Shown here: positions 16,666-26,706 of the stretch, piece by piece
Layout of the letters: each line of letters starts with the position of its first letter
Numbering within the stretch: the first letter of the stretch is position 1
NCBI RefSeq assembly: GCF_014652795.1
Contig: NZ_BMZM01000002.1
Coordinates: 558,001 to 622,000, forward strand
DNA: 64,000 nt
Direction of reading: 5' to 3'
DNA from: Kushneria pakistanensis
GTDB taxonomy: Bacteria; Pseudomonadota; Gammaproteobacteria; Pseudomonadales; Halomonadaceae
Notes under the pieces: model-generated
What the model saw: the letters and a program-made list of their open reading frames with translations, nothing else
Told to the model about the DNA's origin: nothing
The model's database searches: none
Program-made: the position numbers and the translations under genes

Positions 16666-18411
16666 ATGGCCGACTATAGCGTTGCCGATATGCTGGTGCG
16701 CACGCTTTCGCGCGCCGGTGTCGAGAATATCTGGGGTCTGCCGGGAGACTCCCTTAACGGATTGACCGAAAGCCTGCGCCAGCAGGACGCCATCACCTGG
16801 CGGGGCGTACGCCATGAAGAAGTCGCGGCACTCGCCGCCAGCGGCGAGGCCGAGGCGCGCAATGGACTGACCGTATGCGCCGGCTCCTGCGGGCCCGGCA
16901 ATACCCATCTGATCAACGGGCTTTTCGAGGCCCAGCGGGCAAAAACGCCGATGCTGGCCATCGCCGCCCAGATTCCCTCCAGCGAAGTGGGCCTGGGCTA
17001 TTTTCAGGAGACCCACCCGGAGCAGCTTTTCAAGGAGTGCAGTGACTACTGCGAACTGATCTCCACGCCTGCTCAGGCGCAGCGCGTGATTGAAACCGCC
17101 ATGCGCACGGCCATTCTGGAAAAAAGCGTGGCGGTGATTGTCATCTCCGGTGACGTGGCGCTCTCGCCTGCCGTCGAGCAGAAGATGCAGTGGAGCGCGC
17201 CGGTGGCGCCTGTCTCGGTGCCGCCCGAGCCCGAGCTTGATGAACTGGCCGAGCTGCTCAACGACAGCAAACAGGTGGCGATGCTCTGCGGTGCGGGTTG
17301 TGCCGGTGCCCATGATGAGGTGATTGCACTGGCCGAGCGGCTCAAGGCGCCCATCGTGCATGCGCTGCGTGGCAAGTCGCACCTTGAGTACGACAATCCC
17401 TACGATGTGGGCATGACCGGCCTGATCGGTTTCAGTTCGGGCTATCACACCCTCAAGGAGTGTGACTTTCTGATCATGCTGGGGACCAATTTCCCCTACC
17501 GGGACTTCTTCCCCGAGCACGGCCGCATCGTCCAGATTGATCTGCGCCCCGGGCATCTGGGGCGGCGCAGCACGCTGCTCAAGGGGCTGGTCGGCGATGT
17601 GAAGGCAAGCCTTGAAGCGCTTTTACCGCGTCTTGAGGAAAAAACCGACCGCGCCTTTCTCGACAAGGCGCAGGCCCACTATCAAAAGGCACGCGCGGAT
17701 CTTGATGAGCTGGCCGTGCCGGCCGCTGAAGGCAAGCCGCTGCATCCGCAGTATCTGACTGCCCGCATCAGCGCGCTGGCGGCCGAGGATGCCTGGTTTA
17801 CCGCCGAGGTGGGCACGCCTACCGTCTGGGCGGCGCGCTATCTGAAGATGAACGGCAAGCGTCGCCTGACCGGCTCCTTCATGCACGGCTCAATGGCCAC
17901 GGCCATGCCTCAGGCAATGGGCGCTCAGGCGGCCCAGCCCGGGCGTCAGGTGATATCGCTGTCCGGTGATGGCGGCATCAACATGCTGATGGGCGATCTG
18001 ATGACGCTGGCCGAGCAGCAGCTGCCCGTCAAGGTGATCGTCTACAACAATGCGACCCTTGGCTTCGTGGCCATGGAGATGAAGGCGGCAGGCTATGTGG
18101 ATGAGGTCACCAACCTGCCCAGCGCCGATTACGCCCGTCTGGCCGAGGCAATGGGGATCAAGGGATTGACGGTCTCAAGTTCCGAGCAGCTTGATGGCGC
18201 GCTTGAAGAGGCCTTTGCTCACGATGGCCCGGTCATCGTTGATGTGAAGGTGGCCAAACAGGAGCTGTCCATGCCGCCGACCATCGAGGCCGCTCAGGCG
18301 AAGGGCTTTAGCCTCTACATGCTGCGGGCGGTGATGAGCGGTCGTGGTGATGAGGTGATGGATCTGGCCAATACCAACTGGCTCAGCCGCCTGGGGCGCA
18401 AGAAGAAGTAG
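16666..18411 (+). CDS. poxB: Thiamine-diphosphate pyruvate oxidase/dehydrogenase, PoxB type
   Basis: ThDP- and FAD-dependent enzyme of the pyruvate oxidase family; the quinone-linked E. coli PoxB turns pyruvate into acetate and CO2 at the membrane. Glu51 in [16 protein letters not shown] is the conserved ThDP-activating glutamate. The central FAD domain is about 190-340. The C-terminal ThDP motif is [15 protein letters not shown] with NN about 28 residues after the GDG. The length of 581 aa compares with 572 for E. coli. ATG 16666 follows GGGAG; the frame extends to 16636. A fairly long 220-bp gap before it suggests its own promoter. Some relatives act on other 2-oxoacids. Confidence 0.88.
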   Translation: MADYSVADMLVRTLSRAGVENIWGLPGDSLNGLTESLRQQDAITWRGVRHEEVAALAASGEAEARNGLTVCAGSCGPGNTHLINGLFEAQRAKTPMLAIAAQIPSSEVGLGYFQETHPEQLFKECSDYCELISTPAQAQRVIETAMRTAILEKSVAVIVISGDVALSPAVEQKMQWSAPVAPVSVPPEPELDELAELLNDSKQVAMLCGAGCAGAHDEVIALAERLKAPIVHALRGKSHLEYDNPYDVGMTGLIGFSSGYHTLKECDFLIMLGTNFPYRDFFPEHGRIVQIDLRPGHLGRRSTLLKGLVGDVKASLEALLPRLEEKTDRAFLDKAQAHYQKARADLDELAVPAAEGKPLHPQYLTARISALAAEDAWFTAEVGTPTVWAARYLKMNGKRRLTGSFMHGSMATAMPQAMGAQAAQPGRQVISLSGDGGINMLMGDLMTLAEQQLPVKVIVYNNATLGFVAMEMKAAGYVDEVTNLPSADYARLAEAMGIKGLTVSSSEQLDGALEEAFAHDGPVIVDVKVAKQELSMPPTIEAAQAKGFSLYMLRAVMSGRGDEVMDLANTNWLSRLGRKKK

Positions 18412-18473
18412 TCATCATCCGAGCGTAAGGACCTGCTTGCGCTCGGGCGTTCACATGACAGGCGACAGACGAC

Positions 18474-18502
18474 AAAAAGCCCCGGCCATGCCGGGGCTTT
18501 TT
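18474..18502. terminator. Bidirectional terminator between poxB and the flavin oxidoreductase gene
   Basis: Five A, then GCCCCGGC and GCCGGGGC pairing around a two-base AT centre (AT plus flanking bases form the loop), then five T. A further 10-bp stem (18420-18445, CGAGCGTAAG with CTTGCGCTCG) lies just upstream, directly after the poxB stop. Confidence 0.92.
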
Positions 18503-18530
18503 CATGTGTGGAGGATCAGAGGCGAGCCGA

Positions 18531-19664
18531 TCAGCTTTTCTCGTCGATCAGCTTCTGGCGCGCCTGACGCTCCTGCTCTTCCTGGTACGTCGGGAAGTCG
18601 ATATAGCCGCGGGCATCGCCACCGTAGAAGGTCGACGGGTCAAAGTCGGCCAGCGGCCAGCCGTTTTTCATCCGCTCGACCAGGTCCGGATTCGAGGTAT
18701 AAACGCGACCGAAAACCGGCAGATCGATGGTGCCTTCACTGACCAGCTTCTCGGCTTCTGCCTGATCCAGATTGCCGGCCAGCAGCAGATTACCCTCATA
18801 CACCTCACGAAAGCGCTTCAGATACTCGCGTGGCATCGGGTCCATGCCCTGGCCACCCTGATCATGCAGATGGACGTAGGAGAGACCGCGCTTGTTGAAT
18901 TCACGCGCCAGATGCAGATAGGTCTCGCCGTTGTCGTCGTATTCCGGCATGTCAAAGAGCGTGCCATGTGGCGACAGACGCACGCCAACACGATGGGCGC
19001 CAATGAGCTGGCTGACCTCATCGACGACTTCGATCAGCAGACGACAGCGGTTTTCACGCGAGCCGCCGTACTGATCATCGCGGTCATTGACGCCGGGGTT
19101 CAAAAACTGCTCGAAGAGGTAGCCGTTGGCACCGTGAATTTCGACGCCATCAAAACCGGCTTCGCGCGCATTGACGGCCGCCTGGGCGAAGTCACGCACG
19201 ATATCGCGCACTTCATTCGTCTCGAGTCGGCGCGGCGTGCTGGCCTTGAGCATGTCGGGGGTGCCCTGCTCGTTATAGCCAAACGCCATGCCGCCGGGCT
19301 TGTCGCTCGGGCCTACGGGCGCGGCACCGGCGATCTGCACGGTGGTATGCGACACGCGCCCGACGTGCCAGATCTGGGCAAAGAAGACCCCGCCACGCTC
19401 ATGCACGGCGCGCGTGGCCTTTTGCCAGCCTGCGATCTGATCCGGTCCATAGATGCCGGGGTTATAGAGATAGCCCGTGCCCTGACGCGAGACCGGCGTG
19501 CCCTCGGAGATGGTCAACCCGGCACTGGCCCGCTGGCGGTAATAAAGGGCGCCCAGTTCGGTGGGGATGTCGTCGGGAGCCCGCGAACGCGTCATGGGAG
19601 CCATGACGATGCGGTTGTCCAAGCGAATGCCGGCAAGGTCAAAAGGCTCGAAAAGTGTTGGCAT
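18531..19664 (-). CDS. Alkene reductase of the old yellow enzyme family
   Basis: FMN-dependent, NAD(P)H-using ene-reductase (NemA/OYE type) that reduces activated double bonds, nitro compounds or N-ethylmaleimide. TIM-barrel protein of 377 aa. Substrate-binding His177, Asn180 and Tyr182 lie in GVEIHGANGYLFEQFLNP. The FMN-site motif MAPMTRSRAP is at residues 21-30, and DDQYGGSRENRCR is conserved. ATG 19664 has a strong GGGAGG site; the longer frame to 19805 has no such site. It is a single-gene unit divergent from gshB. Detoxification of electrophiles next to glutathione synthesis makes sense but is inference. Confidence 0.93.
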   Translation of the reverse strand: MPTLFEPFDLAGIRLDNRIVMAPMTRSRAPDDIPTELGALYYRQRASAGLTISEGTPVSRQGTGYLYNPGIYGPDQIAGWQKATRAVHERGGVFFAQIWHVGRVSHTTVQIAGAAPVGPSDKPGGMAFGYNEQGTPDMLKASTPRRLETNEVRDIVRDFAQAAVNAREAGFDGVEIHGANGYLFEQFLNPGVNDRDDQYGGSRENRCRLLIEVVDEVSQLIGAHRVGVRLSPHGTLFDMPEYDDNGETYLHLAREFNKRGLSYVHLHDQGGQGMDPMPREYLKRFREVYEGNLLLAGNLDQAEAEKLVSEGTIDLPVFGRVYTSNPDLVERMKNGWPLADFDPSTFYGGDARGYIDFPTYQEEQERQARQKLIDEKS

Positions 19665-19900
19665 GGGGTTCCTCCCTGATAAAAGCCTGAGCATCGCCAT
19701 CCAGCGATGTCCTGTCCTGCGAAAGTCTAGTCGCTTGCACGGGTTGCCCTGATAGTTTCCGGCCATGTCAGCGATTGAAAAGGATAACCCTGCGTACATG
19801 GACACAGCAGGTTCAGCCCTGGTCGAAGAATGGGGCTTGCGTCATACTGACGCCATTGGCGGCCGCCATAACATCACACGGCCGTGTTCTGGAGTTTTAA

Positions 19901-20860
19901 ATGAGTGAACGTGCATTGAAGATCGCAGTGGTCATGGACCCCATTGCCAATATCGCCTGGAAAAAGGATTCGACGCTGGCAATGCTGTGGGCGGCCAAAC
20001 GGCGGGGCCATACGCTTTACTATCTCGAACCCGGCGATCTTTATCTCAAGGACGGGCGCGCCATGGGGCGTCTGCGTGCACTTGACGTGTTCGAAAACGA
20101 CCCGGCGCATTACTACACGCTCGGAGAGGTCGAGGCCGGACCGCTGGCCGACATGGACGTGATCCTGATGCGCCAGGACCCGCCGGTGGACGTCAATTTT
20201 ACCAATGCCGTGCACTTGCTGGGGTTTGCCGAACGCGAGGGCGTGCTGGTAGTCAATCCGACCCGGGCGCTGTTGACCTGCAACGAGAAGCTCTACGCCC
20301 AGCAGTTCCCCCAGTGTCTGGTGCCCAGCATCGTCTCCTCCAATGACCGTGTCCTGCGCGAGTTCCACGCCGAGCAGGGCGATACCATCTTCAAGCCACT
20401 CGATGGCATGGGCGGCACCGGTATCTTTCATATCGCCCCGGACGGTCGCAACATCGGCGCGGTTATCGAGCAGCTCACTCAGCGCGGCACCGAGCAGATC
20501 ATGGCGCAGCGCTATATTCCCGAGATCAAACAGGGCGATACCCGCATCCTGCTGATCGATGGCGAGCCGGTGCCTTATGGCCTGGCACGCATTCCCTCGG
20601 CCGGTGAGGTACGTGGCAATCTGGCGGCCGGCGGTCGCGGCGAGGCCCGCGAGCTGACCGAGCGTGACTACTGGCTGGTCGATCAGGTCAAGGACTCCAT
20701 CAAGTCGCTGGGCCTGATCTTTGTCGGCCTTGATGTCATCGGTGACTACATCACCGAGATCAACGTCACCAGCCCCACCTGCGTGCGTGAAATTGATGCC
20801 CAGAAGGGCACCGATATTGCCGGCATGCTGATGGATGCGATTGAGCGGCGCTTCACCTGA
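19901..20860 (+). CDS. gshB: Glutathione synthetase
   Basis: ATP-grasp enzyme that joins gamma-glutamylcysteine and glycine, the last step of glutathione synthesis. At 319 aa it matches the family. The N-terminal signature VVMDPIANIAWKKDSTLAML, the ATP loop FKPLDGMGGTGIFH (about 165-178) and the C-terminal ITEINVTSPTCVREID are present. ATG 19901 follows GGAG. It is the first gene of the conserved gshB-yqgE-ruvX group. Confidence 0.97.
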   Translation: MSERALKIAVVMDPIANIAWKKDSTLAMLWAAKRRGHTLYYLEPGDLYLKDGRAMGRLRALDVFENDPAHYYTLGEVEAGPLADMDVILMRQDPPVDVNFTNAVHLLGFAEREGVLVVNPTRALLTCNEKLYAQQFPQCLVPSIVSSNDRVLREFHAEQGDTIFKPLDGMGGTGIFHIAPDGRNIGAVIEQLTQRGTEQIMAQRYIPEIKQGDTRILLIDGEPVPYGLARIPSAGEVRGNLAAGGRGEARELTERDYWLVDQVKDSIKSLGLIFVGLDVIGDYITEINVTSPTCVREIDAQKGTDIAGMLMDAIERRFT

Positions 20861-21015
20861 GTTGTGACGTCACACCGGTATGGGAGTGTTACCATGCGCG
20901 CATCAGCGCTGCTGGCGCACGGGTGACGGCAGGCGCCGTCATCTGCATGACCCCATCGATACGCGCTTCTGCCTGCCGGCAGGGGCGCACGCTTGCGTTA
21001 AACCTCAGGAGGCCC

Positions 21016-21573
21016 ATGCAAGGCTTACGCGATCACTTCCTCATGGCGATGCCCCATCTTGATGATGAAAACTTCGCGGGCTCGCTGACCTACATCTGCG
21101 ACCATGATGACAACGGCACTCTGGGATTGATGATCAATCAGCCCATGGAGCTGACGCTGGAGGCGCTGTTCGAACAGCTCGAAATCGATGTCAGCGAGTG
21201 CCAGGCCCTGGCCACACCGGTACTCAACGGCGGTCCGGTGCACCGGGAACGCGGCTTTATCCTGCACTCCGGCAGCCCCGAGCACTGGGATTCCAGCATT
21301 CGCACCGGCGAGAACCGGGCACTGACCACGTCGATGGACATTCTGCACGCGATCGCGGCCGGCCGCGGCCCCGAGCAGTTTCTGATCTGTCTGGGCTGCG
21401 TGGGCTGGGAGCCCGATCAACTGGCCCAGGAGATCAAGGACAACACCTGGCTGACCGTGGAGGCCAGCGATGAGGTGATCTTCAAAACGCCCGCGCCGGC
21501 CCGGCTGGAAACTGCCGCAGGCCATCTGGGCGTTGATCTAAGCCTGCTCTCGCGTGAGGCCGGCCATGGCTGA
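21016..21573 (+). CDS. yqgE: YqgE/AlgH family protein
   Basis: A 185-aa cytosolic protein of the UPF0301 (YqgE/AlgH) family, with LRDHFLMAMPHLDDENFAGS at the N terminus, LGLMINQP near residue 40 and GGPVHRERGFILH near 78. No biochemical role is firmly known; AlgH was named for an effect on alginate in Pseudomonas. The open frame starts at 20923, but ATG 21016 sits seven bases after AGGAGG and matches the family start. The stop overlaps ruvX by eight bases. Confidence 0.95.
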   Translation: MQGLRDHFLMAMPHLDDENFAGSLTYICDHDDNGTLGLMINQPMELTLEALFEQLEIDVSECQALATPVLNGGPVHRERGFILHSGSPEHWDSSIRTGENRALTTSMDILHAIAAGRGPEQFLICLGCVGWEPDQLAQEIKDNTWLTVEASDEVIFKTPAPARLETAAGHLGVDLSLLSREAGHG

Positions 21574-22030
21574 GATGCCCGGTCAGCGGCTGGTGCTGGC
21601 CTTTGATTTCGGTGTACGTCGCATTGGCGTGGCGGTCGGCAACGAACTGCTGGGCAGCGCCACGGCGCTGGATCCCTTGACAGCGCGTGACGGCATTCCC
21701 GACTGGGATGTGATTACCCGCCTGATCGAGGAGTGGCAGCCTGATCTTTTTGTGGTCGGGCTACCGCTGAACATGGACGATACCGAGTCCGAGATGAGCC
21801 TGCGCGCGCGCAAGTTCGGCAAACGGCTGCACGGGCGCTTTGGCAAACCGCTGGAAATGTTCGATGAGCGCGGTACGACGCGCGCCGCCAAGGCGATTGC
21901 CCGCGAGGCCGGGCACAAGGGCAACTACCGCCAGGAAGGCGTCGACGGCATTGCCGCCGAGCTGATCCTGAGTGGCTGGTTCGCGCAGCAGGCCGGTGGC
22001 GCGCGGCTTGATATCCCCGCGCCGCGCTGA
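21566..22030 (+). CDS. ruvX: Holliday-junction resolvase-like protein RuvX (YqgF)
   Basis: RNase H-fold nuclease of the YqgF family, implicated in pre-16S rRNA 5'-end maturation in E. coli. It has the conserved LAFDFGVRRIGVAVG at the N terminus, VVGLPLNMDD in the middle and DERGTT near residue 105, with the C-terminal acidic motif VDGIAAELIL. ATG 21566 lies inside the end of yqgE with a GAGG site. The frame also has GTG 21554 and ATG 21575. Coupled translation with yqgE is likely. Confidence 0.95.
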   Translation: MAEMPGQRLVLAFDFGVRRIGVAVGNELLGSATALDPLTARDGIPDWDVITRLIEEWQPDLFVVGLPLNMDDTESEMSLRARKFGKRLHGRFGKPLEMFDERGTTRAAKAIAREAGHKGNYRQEGVDGIAAELILSGWFAQQAGGARLDIPAPR

Positions 22031-22073
22031 CTTGTATCGCTTTATCTGGCTGCTCTGAAGCGCAAGTGACTGC

Positions 22074-23114
22074 TTACTTCAGGGTGGCGAAATCAGCATC
22101 ATTGACGCCGATCTTCTGTGGCGCCTGCCAGCCCACCTCCCGCAGATTGCGATCAAAGCTGTCGGCCACGCCCATGAGCGTGGCAAAGATCGCCATGCGC
22201 ACCGGGATGCCGTTGTCGGTCTGGCGAAAGATGGCCAGCCTCGAATCGTCGTTGAGGTCCACGTTGAGATCATTCGCCCCGGGGCGGCTGTCGCGCGGCA
22301 GCGGGTGCATCACAATGGTATGGGCACTGCAGCGCTGATCCAGAAAGGCGCGATCAACGCTGAAATCACTCGATAGACTAAAGCCTTCCACCATCTCCTG
22401 GGTAAAGCGCTCCTTCTGGATCCGCGTGGCATAGACCACGTCCACGTCGCTGTAGTCAAACTGCAGCGTATCGCGCTGATGCACCCGGTGGCCGGCGTTT
22501 TCGGCCCGATCGATCAGCTCAAGGGGCATCTCGAGCCCCGGCGGTGACACCAGCGTGATCTGCATCGGCGGATAGAGCGACAGCAGCTTCAGCAGGGAAT
22601 GGACGGTGCGTCCGTACCTGAGATCGCCGGTCAGCAGCAGATGTGCGCCGGCCAGTTGCTTGCCCAGGCGCTCGAACTCCTTGTTGATGGTATAGAGATC
22701 CAGCAGGGCCTGGCTTGGATGCTCGCCCGGGCCGTCGCCGCCGTTGATGACCGGCACGTGGGTGGCGGCAGCAAACTCGGCCACCGAGCCCAGATCCGGG
22801 TGGCGCATGACAATGGCATCGACATAGCCGCTGATCACGCGGCTGGTGTCGTAAAGCGACTCGCCCTTGGCCATCGAGGAGAAGGTAAAACCGGTGGTGT
22901 CGCAGACGCTGCCACCCAGCCGGCTGAAGGCCGAGTGAAAGCTCATGCGCGTACGGGTACTGGCCTCGAAAAAGAGATTGCCCAGCACGGCGCCTTCCAG
23001 CACCCGCGTGATCTGGCGGCGCTGGGCGATGGGTTCCATGCGCCGCGCGACATCAAAGAGGTGATCGACATAATCGCGGGACAAATTATCAACGGACAAC
23101 AGATGGGCACTCAT
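22074..23114 (-). CDS. pyrB: Aspartate carbamoyltransferase catalytic subunit
   Basis: Condenses carbamoyl phosphate and aspartate in pyrimidine synthesis. The carbamoyl-phosphate loop FFEASTRTRMSF is at residues 48-59, the mobile loop with FSSMAKGESLYDT follows, and HPLPRDSRPGAND is near residue 270. At 346 aa it is somewhat longer than the E. coli catalytic chain (311 residues). No pyrI regulatory subunit gene adjoins. ATG 23114 has a GAGGCGAG site. It converges on ruvX with a 43-base gap. Confidence 0.95.
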   Translation of the reverse strand: MSAHLLSVDNLSRDYVDHLFDVARRMEPIAQRRQITRVLEGAVLGNLFFEASTRTRMSFHSAFSRLGGSVCDTTGFTFSSMAKGESLYDTSRVISGYVDAIVMRHPDLGSVAEFAAATHVPVINGGDGPGEHPSQALLDLYTINKEFERLGKQLAGAHLLLTGDLRYGRTVHSLLKLLSLYPPMQITLVSPPGLEMPLELIDRAENAGHRVHQRDTLQFDYSDVDVVYATRIQKERFTQEMVEGFSLSSDFSVDRAFLDQRCSAHTIVMHPLPRDSRPGANDLNVDLNDDSRLAIFRQTDNGIPVRMAIFATLMGVADSFDRNLREVGWQAPQKIGVNDADFATLK

Positions 23115-23321
23115 GGCACTCGCCTCTGGCTGGGTCGAGGAGGAATACCGCCACAGCCGGCGCTGTGGGGCGAAGACGTGCGCTAGTGTAGCGCGACAGG
23201 GCCCGTGTCTTCACCGGAAGCTGCCGTGGCCCTTCGGGATGGGCGAGGACCGGTCAGCGCGATACACTGCGCACGCTTTTTCCATCAGGGCGACAGCCCC
23301 GTGTCAGGACGGTCATTACAC

Positions 23322-24245
23322 ATGCAGGCACTGCTGGAATCCATTCTCGATGAGGTGCGTCCACTGCTCGGTCAGGGGCATGTGGCAAGCTATATCCCGG
23401 CGCTGGCAGGAGTTGATCCCCACCAGCTCGGCATTGCCATGCTGGGCACCGACGGTGTGCTTCATCAGGCCGGCGATGCCGATACACCCTTTTCGATCCA
23501 GAGTATTTCCAAGGTGTTCAGCCTGGTGCAGGCCATCTCGCATACCGGGGAAAGCCTCTGGGAGCGGCTGGGGCATGAACCCTCGGGCCAGGCCTTCAAC
23601 TCGATGGTGCAGCTCGAGTTTGAAAAGGGCCGCCCGCGCAATCCCTTCATCAATGCAGGCGCCCTGGTCATCGCTGATATCAACCAGTCACGCTACGCCG
23701 CGCCGATCCTGTCCATGCGCGATCTCGTGCGCCGGCTGACCGACAACGTGCATATCATTTCCGATCGGGTCGTGGCGGATTCCGAATACCAGTACCGGGC
23801 ACGCAATGCGGCCATGGCCTATCTCATGCAGTCATTTGGCAACTTTCACAATGACGTGGACGCGGTGCTCAAAAGCTACTTCCACCACTGTGCGCTGACG
23901 GCGAGCTGTGTGGATCTGGTGCGCGGTGTCTCGTTTCTGGCCAACGGTGGGCGCTGCCTGCACAGCGATGAAGTCATTTTAACGCCGCGTCAGAACCAGC
24001 AGGTCAACGCCATCATGGCCACCAGCGGGCTGTATGACGAGGCGGGCAACTTTGCCTATCGCGTGGGGCTGCCCGGCAAAAGCGGCGTGGGCGGCGGTAT
24101 CGTCGCCGTGGTGCCGGGGCGTTACAGCATTTGTGTATGGTCGCCGGCGCTCAATGCCAGCGGCAATTCACTGGTGGGCATGGCGGTACTGGAAAGGCTC
24201 AGCGAGCGTATTGGCTGGTCGGTATTTTCGCCGCTGGCCTATTGA
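23322..24245 (+). CDS. glsA: Glutaminase
   Basis: Serine-dependent glutaminase that hydrolyses glutamine to glutamate and ammonia. The fold resembles beta-lactamases: the SxxK pair Ser61-Lys64 lies in [13 protein letters not shown]. Other family motifs are [26 protein letters not shown] and [18 protein letters not shown]. From ATG 23322 it is 307 aa, the normal bacterial length; the frame extends to 23205. The ribosome site is weak (AGGA about 12 bases upstream), so the start is less certain than usual. It is divergent from pyrB, another nitrogen-linked gene. Confidence 0.93.
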   Translation: MQALLESILDEVRPLLGQGHVASYIPALAGVDPHQLGIAMLGTDGVLHQAGDADTPFSIQSISKVFSLVQAISHTGESLWERLGHEPSGQAFNSMVQLEFEKGRPRNPFINAGALVIADINQSRYAAPILSMRDLVRRLTDNVHIISDRVVADSEYQYRARNAAMAYLMQSFGNFHNDVDAVLKSYFHHCALTASCVDLVRGVSFLANGGRCLHSDEVILTPRQNQQVNAIMATSGLYDEAGNFAYRVGLPGKSGVGGGIVAVVPGRYSICVWSPALNASGNSLVGMAVLERLSERIGWSVFSPLAY

Positions 24246-24303
24246 AGACCTGCTGAAAGGGGCGGTGCAAACGCGCCAGTCAGTCCCTTTTATCAAACCC
24301 TCC

Positions 24304-24332
24304 TTGAACGCTTTACAGAGCGCTCTACGCTT
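24304..24332 (+). promoter_or_regulatory. Sigma-S-like promoter of the first SDR gene
   Basis: TTGAAC (24304-24309) is followed after 16 bases by TACGCT (24326-24331), with TC before it, giving TCTACGCTT. This matches the KCTAYRCTT pattern described for sigma-S -10 regions. The GTG start is 67 bases downstream. The same layout is found before the second SDR gene. Confidence 0.5.
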
Positions 24333-24398
24333 GGAGAGACGCGCGCCGGGCAGTCTGCGGCGCAAGAGTTAATCCATGTTTCAAAAGGAGTTTGAACA

Positions 24399-25244
24399 GT
24401 GGCCAATTCAACCGATGCACCCCAGTCACAGCCGGGTGATGAATACAGCATGACCCCGAAGCCCGAATATATCCGGGAGAGTTATCAGGGCACCGGCAAG
24501 CTCAAGGGCAAGGTTGCCCTGATTACCGGCGGCGACAGCGGTATCGGTCGCGCGGTCGCCGTGCACTATGCTCGTGAAGGCGCCGATGTGGCGATCAACT
24601 ATCTCGAAGAAGACCGCGACGCCGAGGATACCCGTACGCTGGTCGAGGCCGAAGGGCAGCGCTGTCTGGTACTCAAGGGCGATGTCGGCAGTGCAGACTT
24701 CTGCCGTGAGATGATCGAAAAAACCGTCAGTGAGCTGGGTGGGCTTAACATCCTAGTCAATAACGCCGCCGAGCAGCACGACTGGGATGACATCACCAAA
24801 ATTCCCGATGAGCAGATCGAGCGCACCTTTCGCACCAACATCTTCAGCCACTTCTACACGGTCAAGTATGCGCTGGCGCACCTGAAGGAGGGCGACAGCA
24901 TTATCGAGACCTCCTCTATCAATGCCTTCAAGGGCAACGATACGCTGATCGACTACACCGCCACCAAGGGCGCGATCCAGGGCTTCATGCGCTCGATGGC
25001 CATGTCGCTGGTTGAACGCGGTATTCGTGTCAACGCCGTCGCGCCCGGACCGGTCTGGACCCCGCTGATTCCGGCCACCATGGATGAAGAAAAGGTGGAA
25101 AGCTTCGGCCAGCAGGTACCCATGCAGCGTGCCGGCCAGCCCAGCGAGATGGGGCCGGCCTATGTCTACCTGGCAAGCGAAGAGTCTTCCTACATGAATG
25201 GACAGACCATTCACCTCAACGGTGGCGTTATCCTTAATACGTAA
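24399..25244 (+). CDS. Short-chain dehydrogenase/reductase, general stress type (1 of 3)
   Basis: NAD(P)-dependent oxidoreductase of the group that includes B. subtilis general stress protein 39 and E. coli YghA. The Rossmann motif ITGGDSGIGRAVAV lies near residues 44-57. The catalytic set is Ser in ETSSINAF and YxxxK in YTATKGAI. A 35-residue N-terminal extension (TPKPEYIRESYQGTGKLKGK) is shared by all three paralogues here. The start is GTG 24399 after AAAGGAG. It carries 281 aa and is followed by a strong terminator. The physiological substrate is unknown; aldehydes or ketones are typical. Confidence 0.9.
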   Translation: MANSTDAPQSQPGDEYSMTPKPEYIRESYQGTGKLKGKVALITGGDSGIGRAVAVHYAREGADVAINYLEEDRDAEDTRTLVEAEGQRCLVLKGDVGSADFCREMIEKTVSELGGLNILVNNAAEQHDWDDITKIPDEQIERTFRTNIFSHFYTVKYALAHLKEGDSIIETSSINAFKGNDTLIDYTATKGAIQGFMRSMAMSLVERGIRVNAVAPGPVWTPLIPATMDEEKVESFGQQVPMQRAGQPSEMGPAYVYLASEESSYMNGQTIHLNGGVILNT

Positions 25245-25277
25245 TATTACGGTAAATTTTACGCCAAGTTATCTTTC

Positions 25278-25310
25278 GCCCGTGCCACATTCCGTGGTGC
25301 GGGCTTTTTT
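25278..25310 (+). terminator. Terminator of the first SDR gene
   Basis: An 11-bp stem beginning GCCCG and ending CGGGC, with two G:T wobbles, closes a five-base loop and is followed by six T. Confidence 0.88.
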
Positions 25311-25629
25311 ATGGCTATCCACATGTCTCAGTGTCTCGTAATGAAAGCCTTCTACCTGATAAATGGCTGGTGTGCTGGGTAGCGTACCCTTGCCTTCAGA
25401 AGCGACGGTAATGCCAACAACTTCGCCGATGATGGCGTGATTTACCATTCATGGCCCTTCTTGTTGTAAAAATACGGGTTCATCGTCCCATAGGGGCAAT
25501 ATTTTCCCTTGGGCGTATTATCCGGCGTGCCATATGCAGGGCAAGTTATGCATTTTGTGTTCTGATTAAATTTTAATCTAATGTAATTTTATTAAATGAT
25601 AAAAATTATTACGTAATAACGCTGTGCCT
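25311..25629. other. Non-coding AT-rich gap between converging SDR and tatD genes
   Basis: About 320 bases without a supportable gene. The last 70 bases are strikingly AT-rich for this genome. They hold two short palindromes, GATTAAATTTTAATC (25564-25578, one-base centre) and TTATTACGTAATAA (25606-25619, perfect). No promoter or open frame is convincing. Confidence 0.6.
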
Positions 25630-26406
25630 TTAGATACGAAACAGCCGACGGCTGTTATCACGAATGGTTTCGGCAATTTCCTGTGGCGACTCGTCACGAA
25701 TGGCGCACAGACTCTGCCAGATGTTCCTGATCCGCTCGGGGCGATTGGGCTCGCCCTGAAACCCCTGTACGGGCATGTCCGGTGAATCGGTTTCCAGCAG
25801 CAGTGACGACAGCGGCAGACGGGAAAGCGTGCGGCGGGTCTTGGTAGCGCGCTCATAGGTCATGGTGCCGCCCACGCCAATAAAATACCCCGCCTTGATA
25901 AAGGCCTGCGCCTGCTGCTCGCTGCCGGCAAAGCCGTGCACCACGCCGCACCTGGGCAGGTCCAGACGTCTTAAGTGCATCGCAAGCTTGTCGTGCGTAC
26001 GCCGCGAATGCAGGATCACCGGTAAATCATGCTTGCGGGCCAGCCGCAGCTGGGCATCCAGCAGGGCTTCCTGACGGTCAAACTGTGGATTGTCGATAAA
26101 AAGATCCAGCCCGATTTCGCCGATCGCCACCAGCTTGTCGGGACGCTTTTCAAGCCACGTTTCCAGCTGCGTCAGATGTTCCTCCCTGAACTCACCGATG
26201 GCCATGGGGTGAATGCCGAGTGCGGCATACACCGGATCAAAACGATCGGCCAGCGCCATGACGCCTGCGAAGCGGTCCGCCGCGACGCCCACCGCAATCA
26301 TTTTCTCGACGCCAGCGTCCGCTGCTCGCTTCAGGCTTTGCGTTTCATTACCGCAAAACGGCGGAAAATCGAAATGACAATGGGTATCCACAAATTGCGG
26401 GGTCAT
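25630..26406 (-). CDS. TatD family metal-dependent hydrolase
   Basis: Cytosolic metal-dependent deoxyribonuclease-type TIM barrel of 258 aa, closest in feel to the YjjV branch. The N-terminal HxH (His9, His11) is in FVDTHCHFD. IGEIGLDLF gives the bridging glutamate. LPVILHSRRTHDKL and VVHGFAGS carry further metal-binding His. LLLETDSPDMPV holds the final Asp. ATG 26406 has an AGGAG site. It is a single-gene unit on the minus strand amid the SDR genes. Its precise nuclease role is uncertain. Confidence 0.92.
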   Translation of the reverse strand: MTPQFVDTHCHFDFPPFCGNETQSLKRAADAGVEKMIAVGVAADRFAGVMALADRFDPVYAALGIHPMAIGEFREEHLTQLETWLEKRPDKLVAIGEIGLDLFIDNPQFDRQEALLDAQLRLARKHDLPVILHSRRTHDKLAMHLRRLDLPRCGVVHGFAGSEQQAQAFIKAGYFIGVGGTMTYERATKTRRTLSRLPLSSLLLETDSPDMPVQGFQGEPNRPERIRNIWQSLCAIRDESPQEIAETIRDNSRRLFRI

Positions 26407-26706
26407 GCCGGTGCTCTCCTGGTGTCAGTAAAATCGGTGTCATTAGCCTGATTGCCAGCCTGGCGAGCTGAAAAATTGCCCTCGATAACCCGTTGGGCAA
26501 TCACGTGATCAGACGCTTGCTGGATATCCTGTCAGCATTCTAGCCATGCCGGCATGTAGTGCCCTGTAGCGAAGGGTGGATTGCAGGGCGCGCCCAGGCG
26601 TCTACGCTTTAGACATTCGTCGGAATACGACTGGCGCAGGAAGCGGATGGTCGTATTCATCAATGACATGTGGCTTTAGGCCAACCAGTGACAGGGAGAT
26701 AGCGTC
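26407..26706. other. Intergenic region with sigma-S-like promoter for the second SDR gene
   Basis: A 300-base divergent gap. TTGCAG (26581-26586), 16 bases, then TACGCT (26603-26608) within TCTACGCTT. This is the same element as before the first SDR gene, about 98 bases before the ATG at 26707. The rest shows no gene; a short palindrome ATCACGTGAT lies near 26501. Confidence 0.5.

Noticed and set aside
15940-17556. Long minus-strand open frame of 538 codons
   Set aside because: It lies opposite rsmE and poxB, both strongly supported. It has no recognisable motif and its composition is that of antisense shadow in GC-rich DNA.
26501-26512. ATCACGTGAT palindrome considered as a parS site
   Set aside because: Only the CACGTG core matches; the flanks differ from parS on both sides.
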